In this document: piece after piece, positions 9,068-18,413 of the stretch
How positions within the stretch are numbered: position 1 is the first letter of the stretch
Layout: each line of letters opens with the position of its first letter
From: Colwellia demingiae
Lineage (GTDB): Bacteria; Pseudomonadota; Gammaproteobacteria; Enterobacterales; Alteromonadaceae
Length of the DNA: 64,000 nt
Assembly (NCBI RefSeq): GCF_007954275.1
Contig: NZ_VOLT01000002.1
Span: forward strand, 1-64,000
Reading direction: 5' to 3'
The notes under the pieces: generated by a model
What the model was told of the DNA's origin: nothing
Seen by the model: only the letters and a program-made list of their open reading frames with translations
Databases searched by the model: none
Translations under genes and position numbers: made by a program

Positions 9068-11810
9068 CTTTTTTATTCATCGTCCAATATTTGCTGGTGT
9101 TTTATCAATACTGATTTTCATAGCCGGAGCACTGGCCGTTTGGCAACTGCCTATTACCGAATATCCTGAAGTTGTGCCACCAACGGTAGTGGTCACTGCG
9201 ACTTATCCTGGTGCTAACCCAAAAGTGATAGCAGAAACTGTAGCAACGCCCATTGAACAGGCAATTAAAGGCACAGAAAACATGTTGTATATGTCTTCAC
9301 AAGCCACGTCAGATGGGCAAATGACACTTACCGTTACTTTCGCTATTGGGACCGATGCAGATCAGGCGCAAACGTTAGTACAAAACCGTGTTGCTCGGGC
9401 AATACCTCGTTTACCACAGATTGTGCAACGTATAGGTGTAGTAACACAAAAATCATCGCCTAATTTAACCATGGTTGTACATCTTACGTCACCGAATAGT
9501 CAATACGACACCCTGTATTTATCAAATTACGCACGGTTGAATGTGCAAGATGAACTCGCCGGTATCAATGGTGTTGGCAACGTAAGGTTGTTTGGAGCGG
9601 GGGAATACAGCATGCGTGTTTGGCTAGATCCTGAAAAAGTCGCAGCATTGGGCTTGACTGCAACCGATGTAACTAACGCCATCCGTGAACAAAATCAACA
9701 AGCTGCAGCTGGGAGCTTAGGAGCACAACCTTCAGGAAGCAATGAATTCCAGTTACTCATCAATGTTCGAGGGCGGCTGACAAGTGAAGATGAATTTAAC
9801 AATATCATTATTAAAGTGGGTGAGCAGGGCCAGATAACACATTTGAAAGATGTAGCCAATGTTGAGTTGGGGTCTAATTCTTATACGCTTCGGTCTTTGT
9901 TAAATAACAAATCAGCAGTTGCATTGCCTATTTTTCAAAGCCCTGGCTCAAATGCGATTCAAATATCTGACAACGTCAGAGCTAAGATGGCAGAACTAAA
10001 AGAAACTTTTCCGGCGGGAGTCGACTATGCAATCGTTTATGATCCGACTGTATTTGTGCGTGGTTCGATTGAAGCTGTAGTCAAAACTCTGTTTGAAGCC
10101 TTACTATTGGTTGTCGTAGTCGTAGTGTTATTTTTACAATCATGGCGCGCATCCATTATCCCCCTCGCTGCGGTGCCAGTATCGTTAGTAGGCACCTTTG
10201 CCGTCATGCATTTACTAGGATTTTCGCTCAATGCTTTGTCACTATTTGGTCTGGTTTTGGCGATTGGTATTGTAGTGGATGATGCAATTGTTGTTGTCGA
10301 AAATGTCGAACGAAATATTAAAAATGGCTTAAATCCCTTGGATGCTACCAAAAAGGCGATGAAGGAAGTTACTGGTCCTATCGTTGCAACTACACTGGTA
10401 CTGTCAGCGGTGTTTATTCCAACTGCTTTTATGTCAGGTTTGACTGGCCAATTTTACATGCAGTTTGCTTTGACGATCACTATCTCAACCATCATTTCTT
10501 CTATTAACTCGCTTACTTTGAGCCCCGCTTTAGCCGCTTTATTGCTCAAAGATGATAAATCACCAAAAGATAGACTGTCCAGAGCGATGGACAAGGCATT
10601 GGGATCTTGGCTTTTTAAACCCTTCAATCGCCTATTTGCAAAGAGCGAAATAGCATATGGCTTTGCTGTTAAAAAAATCATCCGTTCTGGCGGTATTGTA
10701 TTGGCACTGTACGTGGTTTTACTGGGGGTCACATACTCTCAGTTTAGCGCCACGCCAACAGGTTATGTGCCTAGCCAAGATAAACAATATTTGGTGTCGT
10801 TTGCACAACTCCCTGACGCAGCATCTCTAGATCGTTCTGAATCTGTTATCCGTGAAATGTCACGCATTGCCTTAGCGCATCCCGGTGTTGAATCAGCGGT
10901 AGCATTTCCAGGTTTGAATATTAACGGTTTTACTAACAGCCCAAGTAGCGGAATTATTTTTGTCATCTTAAAACCTTTTGGAGAACGTACTTCCCAAGAT
11001 ATGTCTGCGACGGCTATTGCTGGCCAACTCGGTGCACAATTTTCGAACATTAAAGAGGCTTTTACTGCTATTTTTCCACCTCCACCGGTACAAGGTTTAG
11101 GCAGCATTGGTGGATTCAGATTACAAATTTTGGACAAGGCAAACCGCGGTTACGAAGCATTGTATCAAGTAAGCCAAGAAGTACAGCAAAAAGCTCGATC
11201 AGCACCGGAGCTTGCGAGTGTTTTCTCAAGTTATCAAGTGAACGTACCACAACTGAATGTGGATATTGACCGAGAAAAGGCCAAAGCTCAAGGCGTGTCT
11301 ATTAGTGATATTTTTGAAACCATGCAAATCTATTTAGGTTCTCTGTATGTGAATGATTTCAATCAATTTGGCAAAACTTATCAAGTAAATGTTCAAGCTC
11401 ACGAATCATTTAGACAAGACCCTGAACAAATATCTCAGTTGAAGGTCCGCAACGCAAATGGCGACATGATCCCGCTTGGCTCATTCATCAACGTAAACCA
11501 TGTGGCTGGACCTGACAGAGTAATGCATTACAACGGTTATACCACCGCAGAAATTAACGGCGCGCCTGCACAAGGCTTTAGCTCAGGAGAAGCACAGGCA
11601 GCCATTGAGAAAATACTCAATGAAACACTACCTGTCGGCATGCATTACGAATGGACTGATTTGACTTACCAGCAGCTTCTAGCAGGTGATACCGCTATGT
11701 TGGTTTTCCCGCTAGTTATATTACTTGTATTTTTAGTGTTAGCGGCAACGTATGAAAGTTTCAGTCTGCCGTTGGCAATCATTTTGATTGTGCCTATGAC
11801 CCTGCTTTAG
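9054..11810 (+). pseudogene. RND efflux permease (MexF type), interrupted by an in-frame TAG
   Basis: The proton-driven inner-membrane pump of an RND tripartite system. The ATG at 9054 is chosen because GGAGGAAG sits 5 bp upstream; the TTG further up has no site. Landmarks: FIHRPIFAGVLSIL (TM1), PGANPKVIAETVATPIEQ, the GIVVDDAIVVVENVERN motif of TM4 with its proton-relay aspartates, and FIPTAFMSG. Translation stops at TAG (11808-11810) after PMTLL. The homologous remainder continues in the same frame at 11811-12239, giving about 1061 codons in total as expected for MexF. The break falls within the C-terminal membrane domain, so the truncated product should not be functional unless the stop is read through or is a sequence error. 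Confidence 0.88.
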
Positions 11811-11813
11811 GCA

Positions 11814-12239
11814 ATGACGGGGGTTATTATTTCTGGGGGCGACAACAACATTTTCACTCAGATTGGCTTGATAGTGTTGGTAGGGCTGGCGACAAAAAAT
11901 GCCATTTTAATCGTAGAGTTTGCTAGAGAAAAAGAACAGGAAGGTATGCCTTTGATGGAAGCTGTTTTGCAAGCATCAAAACTAAGGCTTCGTCCAATAC
12001 TAATGACTTCTTTTGCATTCATCATGGGAGTGTTGCCTATGGTGCTAGCGACTGGCGCAGGCTCTGAAATGCGTCAAGCAATGGGTATTGCAGTATTTTC
12101 CGGAATGTTAGGAGTAACGATATTTGTATTAGCGCTCACACCATTATTTTATCATTTGATGAGGCGACGTTCCGCAAATTCGAAAGTGATTCTCTTGCCA
12201 AAGACTGAAATTGGAGACGGGCAAATATTAGGTAAATAA
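11814..12239 (+). pseudogene. Detached C-terminal part of the MexF-type permease
   Basis: In frame with the upstream permease, this fragment contains GGDNNIFTQIGLIVLVGLA and KNAILIVEFA, the conserved TM11 block of RND pumps, and ends after the last membrane helix (FVLALTPLFYHLM). It needs residues before the TAG to be a working pump. An ATG follows the stop by 3 bases, so restarted translation is conceivable, but no good ribosome-binding site is seen. Confidence 0.85.
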
Positions 12240-12428
12240 GCCCCCTAACGTTTACTACCTAGTTTGAAGCCCGAGGTGTTACTATTTTAGCTCCTCGCTA
12301 CCCAACAACCTCGTGGTTTCAATACACTACCGCGCCTGAAAAGTGATCTTGAATGGGTCAAAATTAACATCTAACACATTAGAGTAAGCAGCGATTGTAG
12401 TAACCTTAAGTTATAAACAGTCAGGTTT

Positions 12429-12680
12429 TTGCCCGAGTTGTGTATCAAGATTAATAGTAATAGTAATAGTAATAGTAATAGTAATAGTAATAGTAATAGT
12501 AATAGTAATAGTAATGAGCTCACGTTCATACATAGTTTCGCAACCCAGGTACTATTAAGCGGGGCTGGTATAAAAATAGTACAAGAACTACTCGACCATA
12601 ATAATTTGAAAACTACGCAATTATATACTCACGTCGTTGGGCCGCATTCGTCAGGGACAATAAGCACTATTGATAAATAA
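12429..12680 (+). pseudogene. C-terminal remnant of a tyrosine recombinase, probably an integron integrase
   Basis: After a low-complexity Asn-Ser repeat, the translated sequence reads [26 protein letters not shown], then [18 protein letters not shown]. This is the terminal catalytic block of tyrosine recombinases: the HSFATHLL box, LLGH (here LLDH) and the tyrosine in TTQ-Y-TH. The tail after THV resembles Vibrio-type integron integrases (THVLGQHFAGT...) more than XerC/D. The catalytic HxLR arginine box and everything N-terminal are missing and the microsatellite replaces them, so this is a non-functional relic. I saw no attC array or cassette genes beside it. Confidence 0.6.
12452..12515 (+). 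repeat. (TAATAG)n hexanucleotide microsatellite, about 10.7 copies
   Basis: A perfect 64-base tandem run of the 6-mer TAATAG. In the frame of the recombinase remnant it reads AAT AGT, encoding (Asn-Ser)n. One other frame reads TAA TAG, a run of stop codons. It sits exactly where the conserved recombinase sequence breaks off. Such tracts are prone to slippage. Confidence 0.95.
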
Positions 12681-12686
12681 CTTATT

Positions 12687-12717
12687 CATAATAAAAAACA
12701 ATGCCTTTTTTATTATG
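12687..12717. terminator. Bidirectional terminator-like hairpin
   Basis: CATAATAAAAAA (12687-12698) and TTTTTTATTATG (12706-12717) pair perfectly over 12 bp around a 7-base loop. Both orientations end in a T-run. The stem is AT-only, so it may be weak. Confidence 0.45.
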
Positions 12718-12755
12718 TTTATATCTGATTATGCAGGAGTAACTAGATTAGATCT

Positions 12756-12840
12756 CTATTTCGCTTTGTGCCCCTTTCCGAGATAGAAAACTGCTTTAGA
12801 ATATATACTCTATCTCGGTTTCGCCCCCTAAGCGCCATAG
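12756..12840. repeat. Palindromic repeat element (two inverted arms)
   Basis: The left arm (12756-12791, CTATTTCGCTT...CCGAGATAGA) and right arm (12809-12840, minus strand CTATGGCGCTT...AAACCGAGATAGA) face each other. The inner 10 bp CCGAGATAGA/TCTATCTCGG pair perfectly, as do the outer CTAT/ATAG and CGCTT/AAGCG. A single arm recurs at 20982-21016 and a decayed one at 4381-4400. The pattern is that of a small non-coding dispersed repeat (REP- or MITE-like). Confidence 0.6.
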
Positions 12841-13035
12841 AAGTGAAGATAAAGCCTCATAGACCTAGGAATAATTTTAAAGATTTAAGTGAAGTTAAAA
12901 AAAATTAATACTTCTATAAACAACAGGAAATTATTTTAGTTGGGAAGTAATTCTGTATCCGTTACTCATTCATATATTTACAGGATATAGGTCGACATTG
13001 CCTCTAATTAATACTATTTTCTCTCTCAATAAGGA

Positions 13036-14634
13036 TTAATCCAAACAATGCTGTACTAATAAGACGGCAGTTTCATGTTGTGCATGTACAAAAGACTTAA
13101 TTTTAAGGTTCGACAGCGCAACCTTTTCTTCCAAAGAATTGATTTTTACAACTAAACTTGCCTCTGGATAATACTCTAAAACCGCCTCACATATTATATG
13201 CTTATTTTTTAATGAATTAGCTGTAACAATTATGCTATTAGATTGTTCAACTTTAAGTGACTCTAATACTGGATATTTATCTAAATGCCCAAAATAAGCC
13301 TTATACCCTAGCTCCCTTGCCTGTAACACATGTTGTAAATTGTCTGAAATAATCAAAAAGACAATTTCTCTCTTCGTTAGCTCTTTCGCGACAATTCGAC
13401 CTAAAATGTCAAAGCCGCAAACAACGGTATGATTACTTAAATCGACTGGCGATATTTTATCGGCTTCAAAAAACTCAACCACAAATATTGAAGCAAGTTT
13501 GTAAATATTATTCACAATGAAAGGTGTTAACAACATAGATAGTACGGTGATCAATATTAAAAAATTACCTAACTCACTTTGTATAATATTTTGGTTAATT
13601 GCCAAAGCAAAAATTGCAAAAGAAAACTCACCTATTTGACATAGCGCCAATGAAGATTTTGTAGAATCACTCTTATTCGATTTTTGACGAATAATAAAAT
13701 AGATGATAATCGCCTTTACCGCCATAACAAGCACAAGAACACCAAGCACTAAATACAAGTTAGTGGCAAAATAATAAATATCTATCTTTGTCCCAATCGA
13801 AAAGAAAAAAGCACCTAATAACAAATCTTTATAGGAAGAAATGTCAGATTCTACTTTTATATGAAAGTTAGTTTCCGCAATAATCATTCCTGCAATAAAG
13901 GCCCCTAAAGAATAGGTAAACCCCATTTCATGAGCCATTAGAGACGCACAAATAACAATGGTAAAAACGGAACTTAAAAATAACTCTTCCATTTTTGCAT
14001 TAGCTGAAAAATGAAGTAACCACCCTATTATTTTTTTTCCTATGGTGAACATAAAAATAATGATAATCGCAGCATAAAATACTGTATTTAATAATATATC
14101 CCCCATCGATAATTCATTATTAGCTAAAAATCCCATTAACAATAAAATAGGAATTACAGCGAGGTCTTGAAAGACTAAAATCGCCATCGACTTTTCACCA
14201 TAAGGCGTGACAATATCTTTTGATTTTTTTAAATAAGGTAGAACAATAGCCGTTGACGATAAACTAAAGGCAAGCGAAATAACTAAAGATGATGTGCCAT
14301 CTAGTGAAAAGGCATAGAAAGCGATTAAAAACACAGCAATTGAGCTGAGTGCCATTTGTATAAAGCCATTGACAAATATTAGGTATTTCAACTTATCTAG
14401 CTTAGAGTAAGACATTTCTAGGCCAATCGTAAACATGAGAAAGACAATACCAAACTCACCAATTAACTCTAGTGAGTTAAGGTTTTGACTGCCGTTAAAG
14501 TCAAAAAAAGTACTAACTGCAATACCTGTAATGATGTAGCCTATAATGTGAGATATAGAAAACTTCGTTAGTACTATATTTAATATGCTTGCCAGTGCTA
14601 GTGATATGGCAATGATAACAAGTATGGAGTCCAT
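13036..14634 (-). CDS. CPA2-family monovalent cation:proton antiporter with RCK domain (KefB/YbaL-like)
   Basis: A 532-residue inner-membrane protein. Residues about 1-380 form a 12-13-helix Na+/H+ exchanger domain with typical CPA2 segments (GIVFLMFTIGLEMSY, SLSSTAIVLPYLKKS, GAFIAGMIIAETNF). Residues about 395-510 form a TrkA-N/RCK nucleotide-binding domain (VVCGFDILGRIVAKEL) that normally gates the transporter. It probably exchanges K+ or Na+ for protons. Unlike E. coli KefB/KefC no clear glutathione-binding signature can be assigned, so the ligand is open. AAGGAAAT precedes the ATG. It appears monocistronic. Confidence 0.85.
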   Translation of the reverse strand: MDSILVIIAISLALASILNIVLTKFSISHIIGYIITGIAVSTFFDFNGSQNLNSLELIGEFGIVFLMFTIGLEMSYSKLDKLKYLIFVNGFIQMALSSIAVFLIAFYAFSLDGTSSLVISLAFSLSSTAIVLPYLKKSKDIVTPYGEKSMAILVFQDLAVIPILLLMGFLANNELSMGDILLNTVFYAAIIIIFMFTIGKKIIGWLLHFSANAKMEELFLSSVFTIVICASLMAHEMGFTYSLGAFIAGMIIAETNFHIKVESDISSYKDLLLGAFFFSIGTKIDIYYFATNLYLVLGVLVLVMAVKAIIIYFIIRQKSNKSDSTKSSLALCQIGEFSFAIFALAINQNIIQSELGNFLILITVLSMLLTPFIVNNIYKLASIFVVEFFEADKISPVDLSNHTVVCGFDILGRIVAKELTKREIVFLIISDNLQHVLQARELGYKAYFGHLDKYPVLESLKVEQSNSIIVTANSLKNKHIICEAVLEYYPEASLVVKINSLEEKVALSNLKIKSFVHAQHETAVLLVQHCLD

Positions 14635-15104
14635 TACATTTCCTTAAATTTATATTTCTTTGCTCGTGATTAAATGTAAGTAATCACAATAACAACGGTT
14701 AGTACCATTCTTTATATTTTCATACTTGAATTATCAGCATACCTAACGATGATATACACATAAATAATTACTAACTCTATTTTTCAATAGATGAATCAGT
14801 AATTACTCCTGTGGTTAATGGTTACTGAAAAATGATTTAGTAACTGCCATTATTGCAAACTCAGGAGGTAGCTAAAACAGATGTTTAATGTATGCTATAA
14901 ACCTTGACGATTAGAAAGCCTTTGGCATTCCATTATCTAAAACTACTTCGACCTTAAAAATAATAAATGTAACTTAGAATGCTGTAAGTAGGTTCATATT
15001 GAAGTTTAAAAAACTCCTATAACAACAAGTACTATAGGAGTTATGAGGTTAATGACTTATGTGCGTACATTGACTAACCTCTTATCCAGAGCTGAGGTTA
15101 ACTA
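14635..15104. other. 470-bp intergenic region
   Basis: No gene seen. It contains the promoter side of the antiporter gene and, at 15012-15042, a terminator for the porin gene. AT-rich direct and inverted GTAATTACT-like motifs occur around 14665-14830 without a clear assignment. Confidence 0.5.
15012..15042 (-). terminator. Intrinsic terminator of the nitrate-transport/porin operon
   Basis: Arms AACTCCTATA (15012-15021) and TATAGGAGTT (15033-15042) pair perfectly around an 11-base loop. In minus-strand reading they are followed by a run of six T. Confidence 0.8.
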
Positions 15105-16319
15105 TTAAAACTTAGCATTTACCCATAACCACAGTTTTTCAGTGTCTACTTTACCTGACCCTACATCTCCTGCTGAGTAAGCTGCTAATTTAATTCCCCC
15201 AGAGTAGTTTTTAGTGAAGCTATATTTATATACCGCATCAATTTCAGAGCCTAAATCATCAACCGTTGCAGAAGCTTGGTCGGCATCAAACTTATGGAAA
15301 ACCAATGCCCATTTCACTCCAGCTAATTTACCGCCAATACTGGCGTAAAGGTCTTGTAAACCTTCTTTAGGTGAATTTAAAAACTGATCTGACCAACCGT
15401 TGAATTTGTGAAGTGTTGCAAGCGGAGTAGAGAAACCGTAGTTACCGTCATCAGAGCCTAGTAATTCATAACCTAGTTTAAGACCAATACCTGAAAACTT
15501 AGTGCCTACTTCAGCTAATAAATAGTCAGCATCATATGATGTACCACCTGACTCAGATGACTGCGTAGCGTATTCTACAGAATAGGTAATATCCTTACCG
15601 CCATTTAAACGCAGACCAAATGTGTCTAAGCTATTATCGGTATCATTATCGACTTCTAATAAATAACCGTAAGCGGTTACTTTACCAATACCCGTTTTAT
15701 ATGACGCATTTAATAAGTGATCGTTTGAATCAATATCTTTAGCTTCAGCAAATATTCTGTTGCGTTGAGTGATGTAGCTGTAATCTAACGTCATGCCTTT
15801 CATTGGAGTAAAGTCTAACGATAGCGCATCAAATGTCTGCCTATCTTGACGCCAGCCAACATGACCTACAAATCGGTGATTATCCATTGTAATGACCTGT
15901 CGACCTGCTTTAACTGAAAATATATCTTGTTTGTATTGTAAAAATGCTTGGTCAAGTTCGGTCGTTTCCGGATCGGCAATTACTGAATACTCACCAGCGT
16001 TTTTCCCCAAAGTATTGTTGTAATCATCAATACCAGCAACAACTCTAGAATCTTCAAATTCAACTAAAGAAGAAAAACCTGCAAAAGTACCTGTTTCATA
16101 GGTTAAACGTGTTCTTAAGGTAAAGGCTGAAGCGTCTTTTAACGCATTATCTTGACTAACACCTTCATAACGTAAGTTCATATTTGCACTGGTTTTACCG
16201 TTAATTAACGCGTCAGTGATTGAGTTTACCGATTTCATAGTGTCTTCTGCAAAAACTATTGAAGAGCAACTGCCTGCAAGTGCAATTGATAAACATAAAG
16301 CGATCTTTTTCGGTGTCAT
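15105..16319 (-). CDS. Outer-membrane porin, alginate-export/OprE-like beta barrel
   Basis: A 404-residue protein with a signal peptide (cleavage near residue 24, SSIVFA-ED) and long alternating beta-strand pattern (NMNLRYEGV, LRTRLTYETG, LDQAFLQYKQDIFSVKAGRQVI) ending in a terminal aromatic residue, LWLWVNAKF, as outer-membrane barrels do. It resembles the Alginate_exp/DUF1302-like porin group. It lies 90 bp downstream of nrtC on the same strand and just before a terminator, so it is probably the last gene of the nitrate-uptake operon. A role in letting nitrate through the outer membrane is inference from this placement. Confidence 0.75.
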   Translation of the reverse strand: MTPKKIALCLSIALAGSCSSIVFAEDTMKSVNSITDALINGKTSANMNLRYEGVSQDNALKDASAFTLRTRLTYETGTFAGFSSLVEFEDSRVVAGIDDYNNTLGKNAGEYSVIADPETTELDQAFLQYKQDIFSVKAGRQVITMDNHRFVGHVGWRQDRQTFDALSLDFTPMKGMTLDYSYITQRNRIFAEAKDIDSNDHLLNASYKTGIGKVTAYGYLLEVDNDTDNSLDTFGLRLNGGKDITYSVEYATQSSESGGTSYDADYLLAEVGTKFSGIGLKLGYELLGSDDGNYGFSTPLATLHKFNGWSDQFLNSPKEGLQDLYASIGGKLAGVKWALVFHKFDADQASATVDDLGSEIDAVYKYSFTKNYSGGIKLAAYSAGDVGSGKVDTEKLWLWVNAKF

Positions 16320-16409
16320 GTGTAGGTTTTCCTTTTAGAGTAAATTTAAATTTGTTTAAAGCTATTAAATTTTTTTATAATAATTTTTAGTACGAAAAAT
16401 TAGTGGTTG

Positions 16410-17312
16410 TTATGCTTCTTTAATATCATCTTCGACTATAGTCATTGCTTCTGCTTTAACTGCCGGCTTCTTGTCTTTAATATCTTCTACCTTTCTTTGC
16501 TTTTCATAAAGGAAGGTTAATACCTCTGATCGGAGACGGTTGTACTCAGGATCTTTTGCTAATGCTAACCGATCACGAGGATGGGGTAAGTTGACCTCAA
16601 GAATTTCACCAATCGTAGCCTCTGGACCATTTGTCATCATGATTATACGGTCAGACAATAAAACCGCTTCGTCAACATCATGAGTGATCATGATGACCGT
16701 ATTATTTAGCTCTTTTTGGATATCCATTAAAGAATCTTGCATATGTGCCCGTGTTAACGCATCAAGTGCACCAAAAGGTTCATCCATTAATAAGACTTCT
16801 GGTTGCATGGCCAAGGCGCGAGCAATACCAACTCGCTGTTTCATGCCTCCTGATATCTCATCTGGACGTTTGTGCATGGCGTGATCCATATGTACTAACT
16901 TTAAATTATGTTCTATCCAGTCTTTCTTTTCTGTCTTAGACATTTTTTTACTAAATACTTGATCAACAGCAAGCTCCACATTTTGATATGAAGTTAACCA
17001 AGGTAATAACGAATGGTTTTGGAAAACAACAGCACGTTCAGGGCCTGGTTCATTTACCTCTTTATTTTTAAGTAACACCCCGCCTTTTGTTGCTTGGTAA
17101 ATACCCGCAACAATATTTAACACGGTTGATTTACCACAACCGGAGTGACCGATTAGTGAAATAAACTCACCTTTGTTAATTTGTAAATCTACCTCTTTGA
17201 GTGCAGTGAAACTGCCGTTTGGTGTAGGAAACTCCATATCAATGCGGCTAATGTTTAAAAATACATTTTCTGTCGTGATTTCTGTATTTACTTCTGAGTT
17301 TTGAGTTGTCAT
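16410..17312 (-). CDS. nrtC: Nitrate ABC transporter ATP-binding protein
   Basis: The ATPase of a nitrate/nitrite (NrtABC-like) importer. The 300-residue protein has Walker A GHSGCGKST (about 55-63), Q-loop FQNHSLLPW (~97-105), signature SGGMKQR (154-160), Walker B VLLMDEPFGALD (~173-184) and the switch histidine in MITHDVDEA. It is the single-domain NrtD/NasD form, lacking the extra substrate-binding-like C-terminus of cyanobacterial NrtC. Symbols for these subunits differ between organisms. It begins 9 bp downstream of the permease stop. Confidence 0.85.
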   Translation of the reverse strand: MTTQNSEVNTEITTENVFLNISRIDMEFPTPNGSFTALKEVDLQINKGEFISLIGHSGCGKSTVLNIVAGIYQATKGGVLLKNKEVNEPGPERAVVFQNHSLLPWLTSYQNVELAVDQVFSKKMSKTEKKDWIEHNLKLVHMDHAMHKRPDEISGGMKQRVGIARALAMQPEVLLMDEPFGALDALTRAHMQDSLMDIQKELNNTVIMITHDVDEAVLLSDRIIMMTNGPEATIGEILEVNLPHPRDRLALAKDPEYNRLRSEVLTFLYEKQRKVEDIKDKKPAVKAEAMTIVEDDIKEA

Positions 17313-17321
17313 ATTAATTCC

Positions 17322-18320
17322 TTAAACGCTTGCGCTTGATTTGTCCCAAGATACTTTTCGCTGTAATAGCAGCATGATCCGGTCTAACAGGAATCCAATG
17401 AAGCCAATCACGACCACTGCGGCCATAATTCTAGCCAGTGATTCGGAACTACCATTTTGGAATTCATCCCAAACAAACTTACCTAGACCTGGGTTTTGAG
17501 CCAGCATTTCTGCGGCGATAAGTACCATCCAAGCGACACCAAACGATAAACGCATACCGGTAAATATCATTGGAATTGAAGCAGGTAAGACAATTTTTTT
17601 AATGTTTGTAAATGTTGGTAAACGCAGTACTTTACTTACATTCAATAAATCACTGTCGATTGACGAAACACCTATTGAAGTATTAATAACCATTGGCCAC
17701 AAACTACAAAGACTTACCGTGATTAGTGAGGTTAAGAATGACTTGGACACCATCGGATCATCTGATACATAAACGGCACTAACTAACATAGTTACCAGTG
17801 GTAGCCACGCTAAAGGTGAGACCGGTTTAAATATTTGTACTATGGGATTGAGTGCGGAGTTTAGCTTTACACTTAAGCCCATCCAAATACCTAATGGGAT
17901 AGCAATAATAGCCGCCAATAAAAAGCCACAGGTTACGGTAACTAAACTGGTCAGTATCTGATCTACAAACGTTTCCTTCCCCGTGTACGCTCTAGTTTTT
18001 ACTACGTAATCCGGATTTTTCTCTAGCTTTTTAGCGTTACGTACTTCTTGTCTTTCGTAAAAAGCCGTTGCTTTTTCTCGTTCGGCTGTATGTTCGTCGT
18101 ACAGTGAATAGAATTGTTTAACAACTGCATTTGGACCAGGGAACTCCCCTAAAGAGGTATGAATACTTTGCGCTGTAATTGACCATAAGGCCAAAAATAT
18201 CGCGATACCAACAACAGGTAGAAGTAAGGCGTTGGTAATTTTATTAAATACACTTTTTAAGGCTTTCATCATTTTCTCATTGACCGATAAACGGTTGATT
18301 GTTGCAGCTGTTAAACTCAT
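17322..18320 (-). CDS. nrtB: Nitrate ABC transporter permease
   Basis: A 332-residue inner-membrane permease of the SsuC/NrtB type. Hydrophobic helices lie near 32-52, 135-160, 170-190, 200-225, 250-275 and 300-320, and the EAA loop contacting the ATPase is seen around AAEMLAQNPGLGKFVWDEF. A charged insert of about 60 residues between TM1 and TM2 (EHTAEREKATAFYERQEVRNAKK...) is characteristic of the nitrate branch. It sits between the binding protein and the ATPase in a tight operon. Confidence 0.88.
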   Translation of the reverse strand: MSLTAATINRLSVNEKMMKALKSVFNKITNALLLPVVGIAIFLALWSITAQSIHTSLGEFPGPNAVVKQFYSLYDEHTAEREKATAFYERQEVRNAKKLEKNPDYVVKTRAYTGKETFVDQILTSLVTVTCGFLLAAIIAIPLGIWMGLSVKLNSALNPIVQIFKPVSPLAWLPLVTMLVSAVYVSDDPMVSKSFLTSLITVSLCSLWPMVINTSIGVSSIDSDLLNVSKVLRLPTFTNIKKIVLPASIPMIFTGMRLSFGVAWMVLIAAEMLAQNPGLGKFVWDEFQNGSSESLARIMAAVVVIGFIGFLLDRIMLLLQRKVSWDKSSASV

Positions 18321-18413
18321 ATATTTTCCTATCTCTCTTTATTTATTGCTTTGAGTAAACCTGAACTTAGTTTAATAAGTCTTTAATTTAGACTAAGTTC
18401 AGATTAGTGAAAC

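Larger units (their letters stand above)
12681..13035. other. 355-bp intergenic region with palindromes
   Basis: No gene is visible. It contains a perfect 12-bp inverted repeat (12687-12717) that could terminate transcription in both directions, and an 85-bp palindromic element (12756-12840). The rest is AT-rich spacer leading to the stop of the antiporter gene. Confidence 0.6.

Noticed and set aside
10037..11137. Three minus-strand open frames of 92-124 codons
   Set aside because: Antisense shadows of the RND permease gene.
12240..12428. Possible attC or attI site near the integrase remnant (cccctaacg around 12243)
   Set aside because: No paired core sites or folded-hairpin structure could be made to fit; a chance match.
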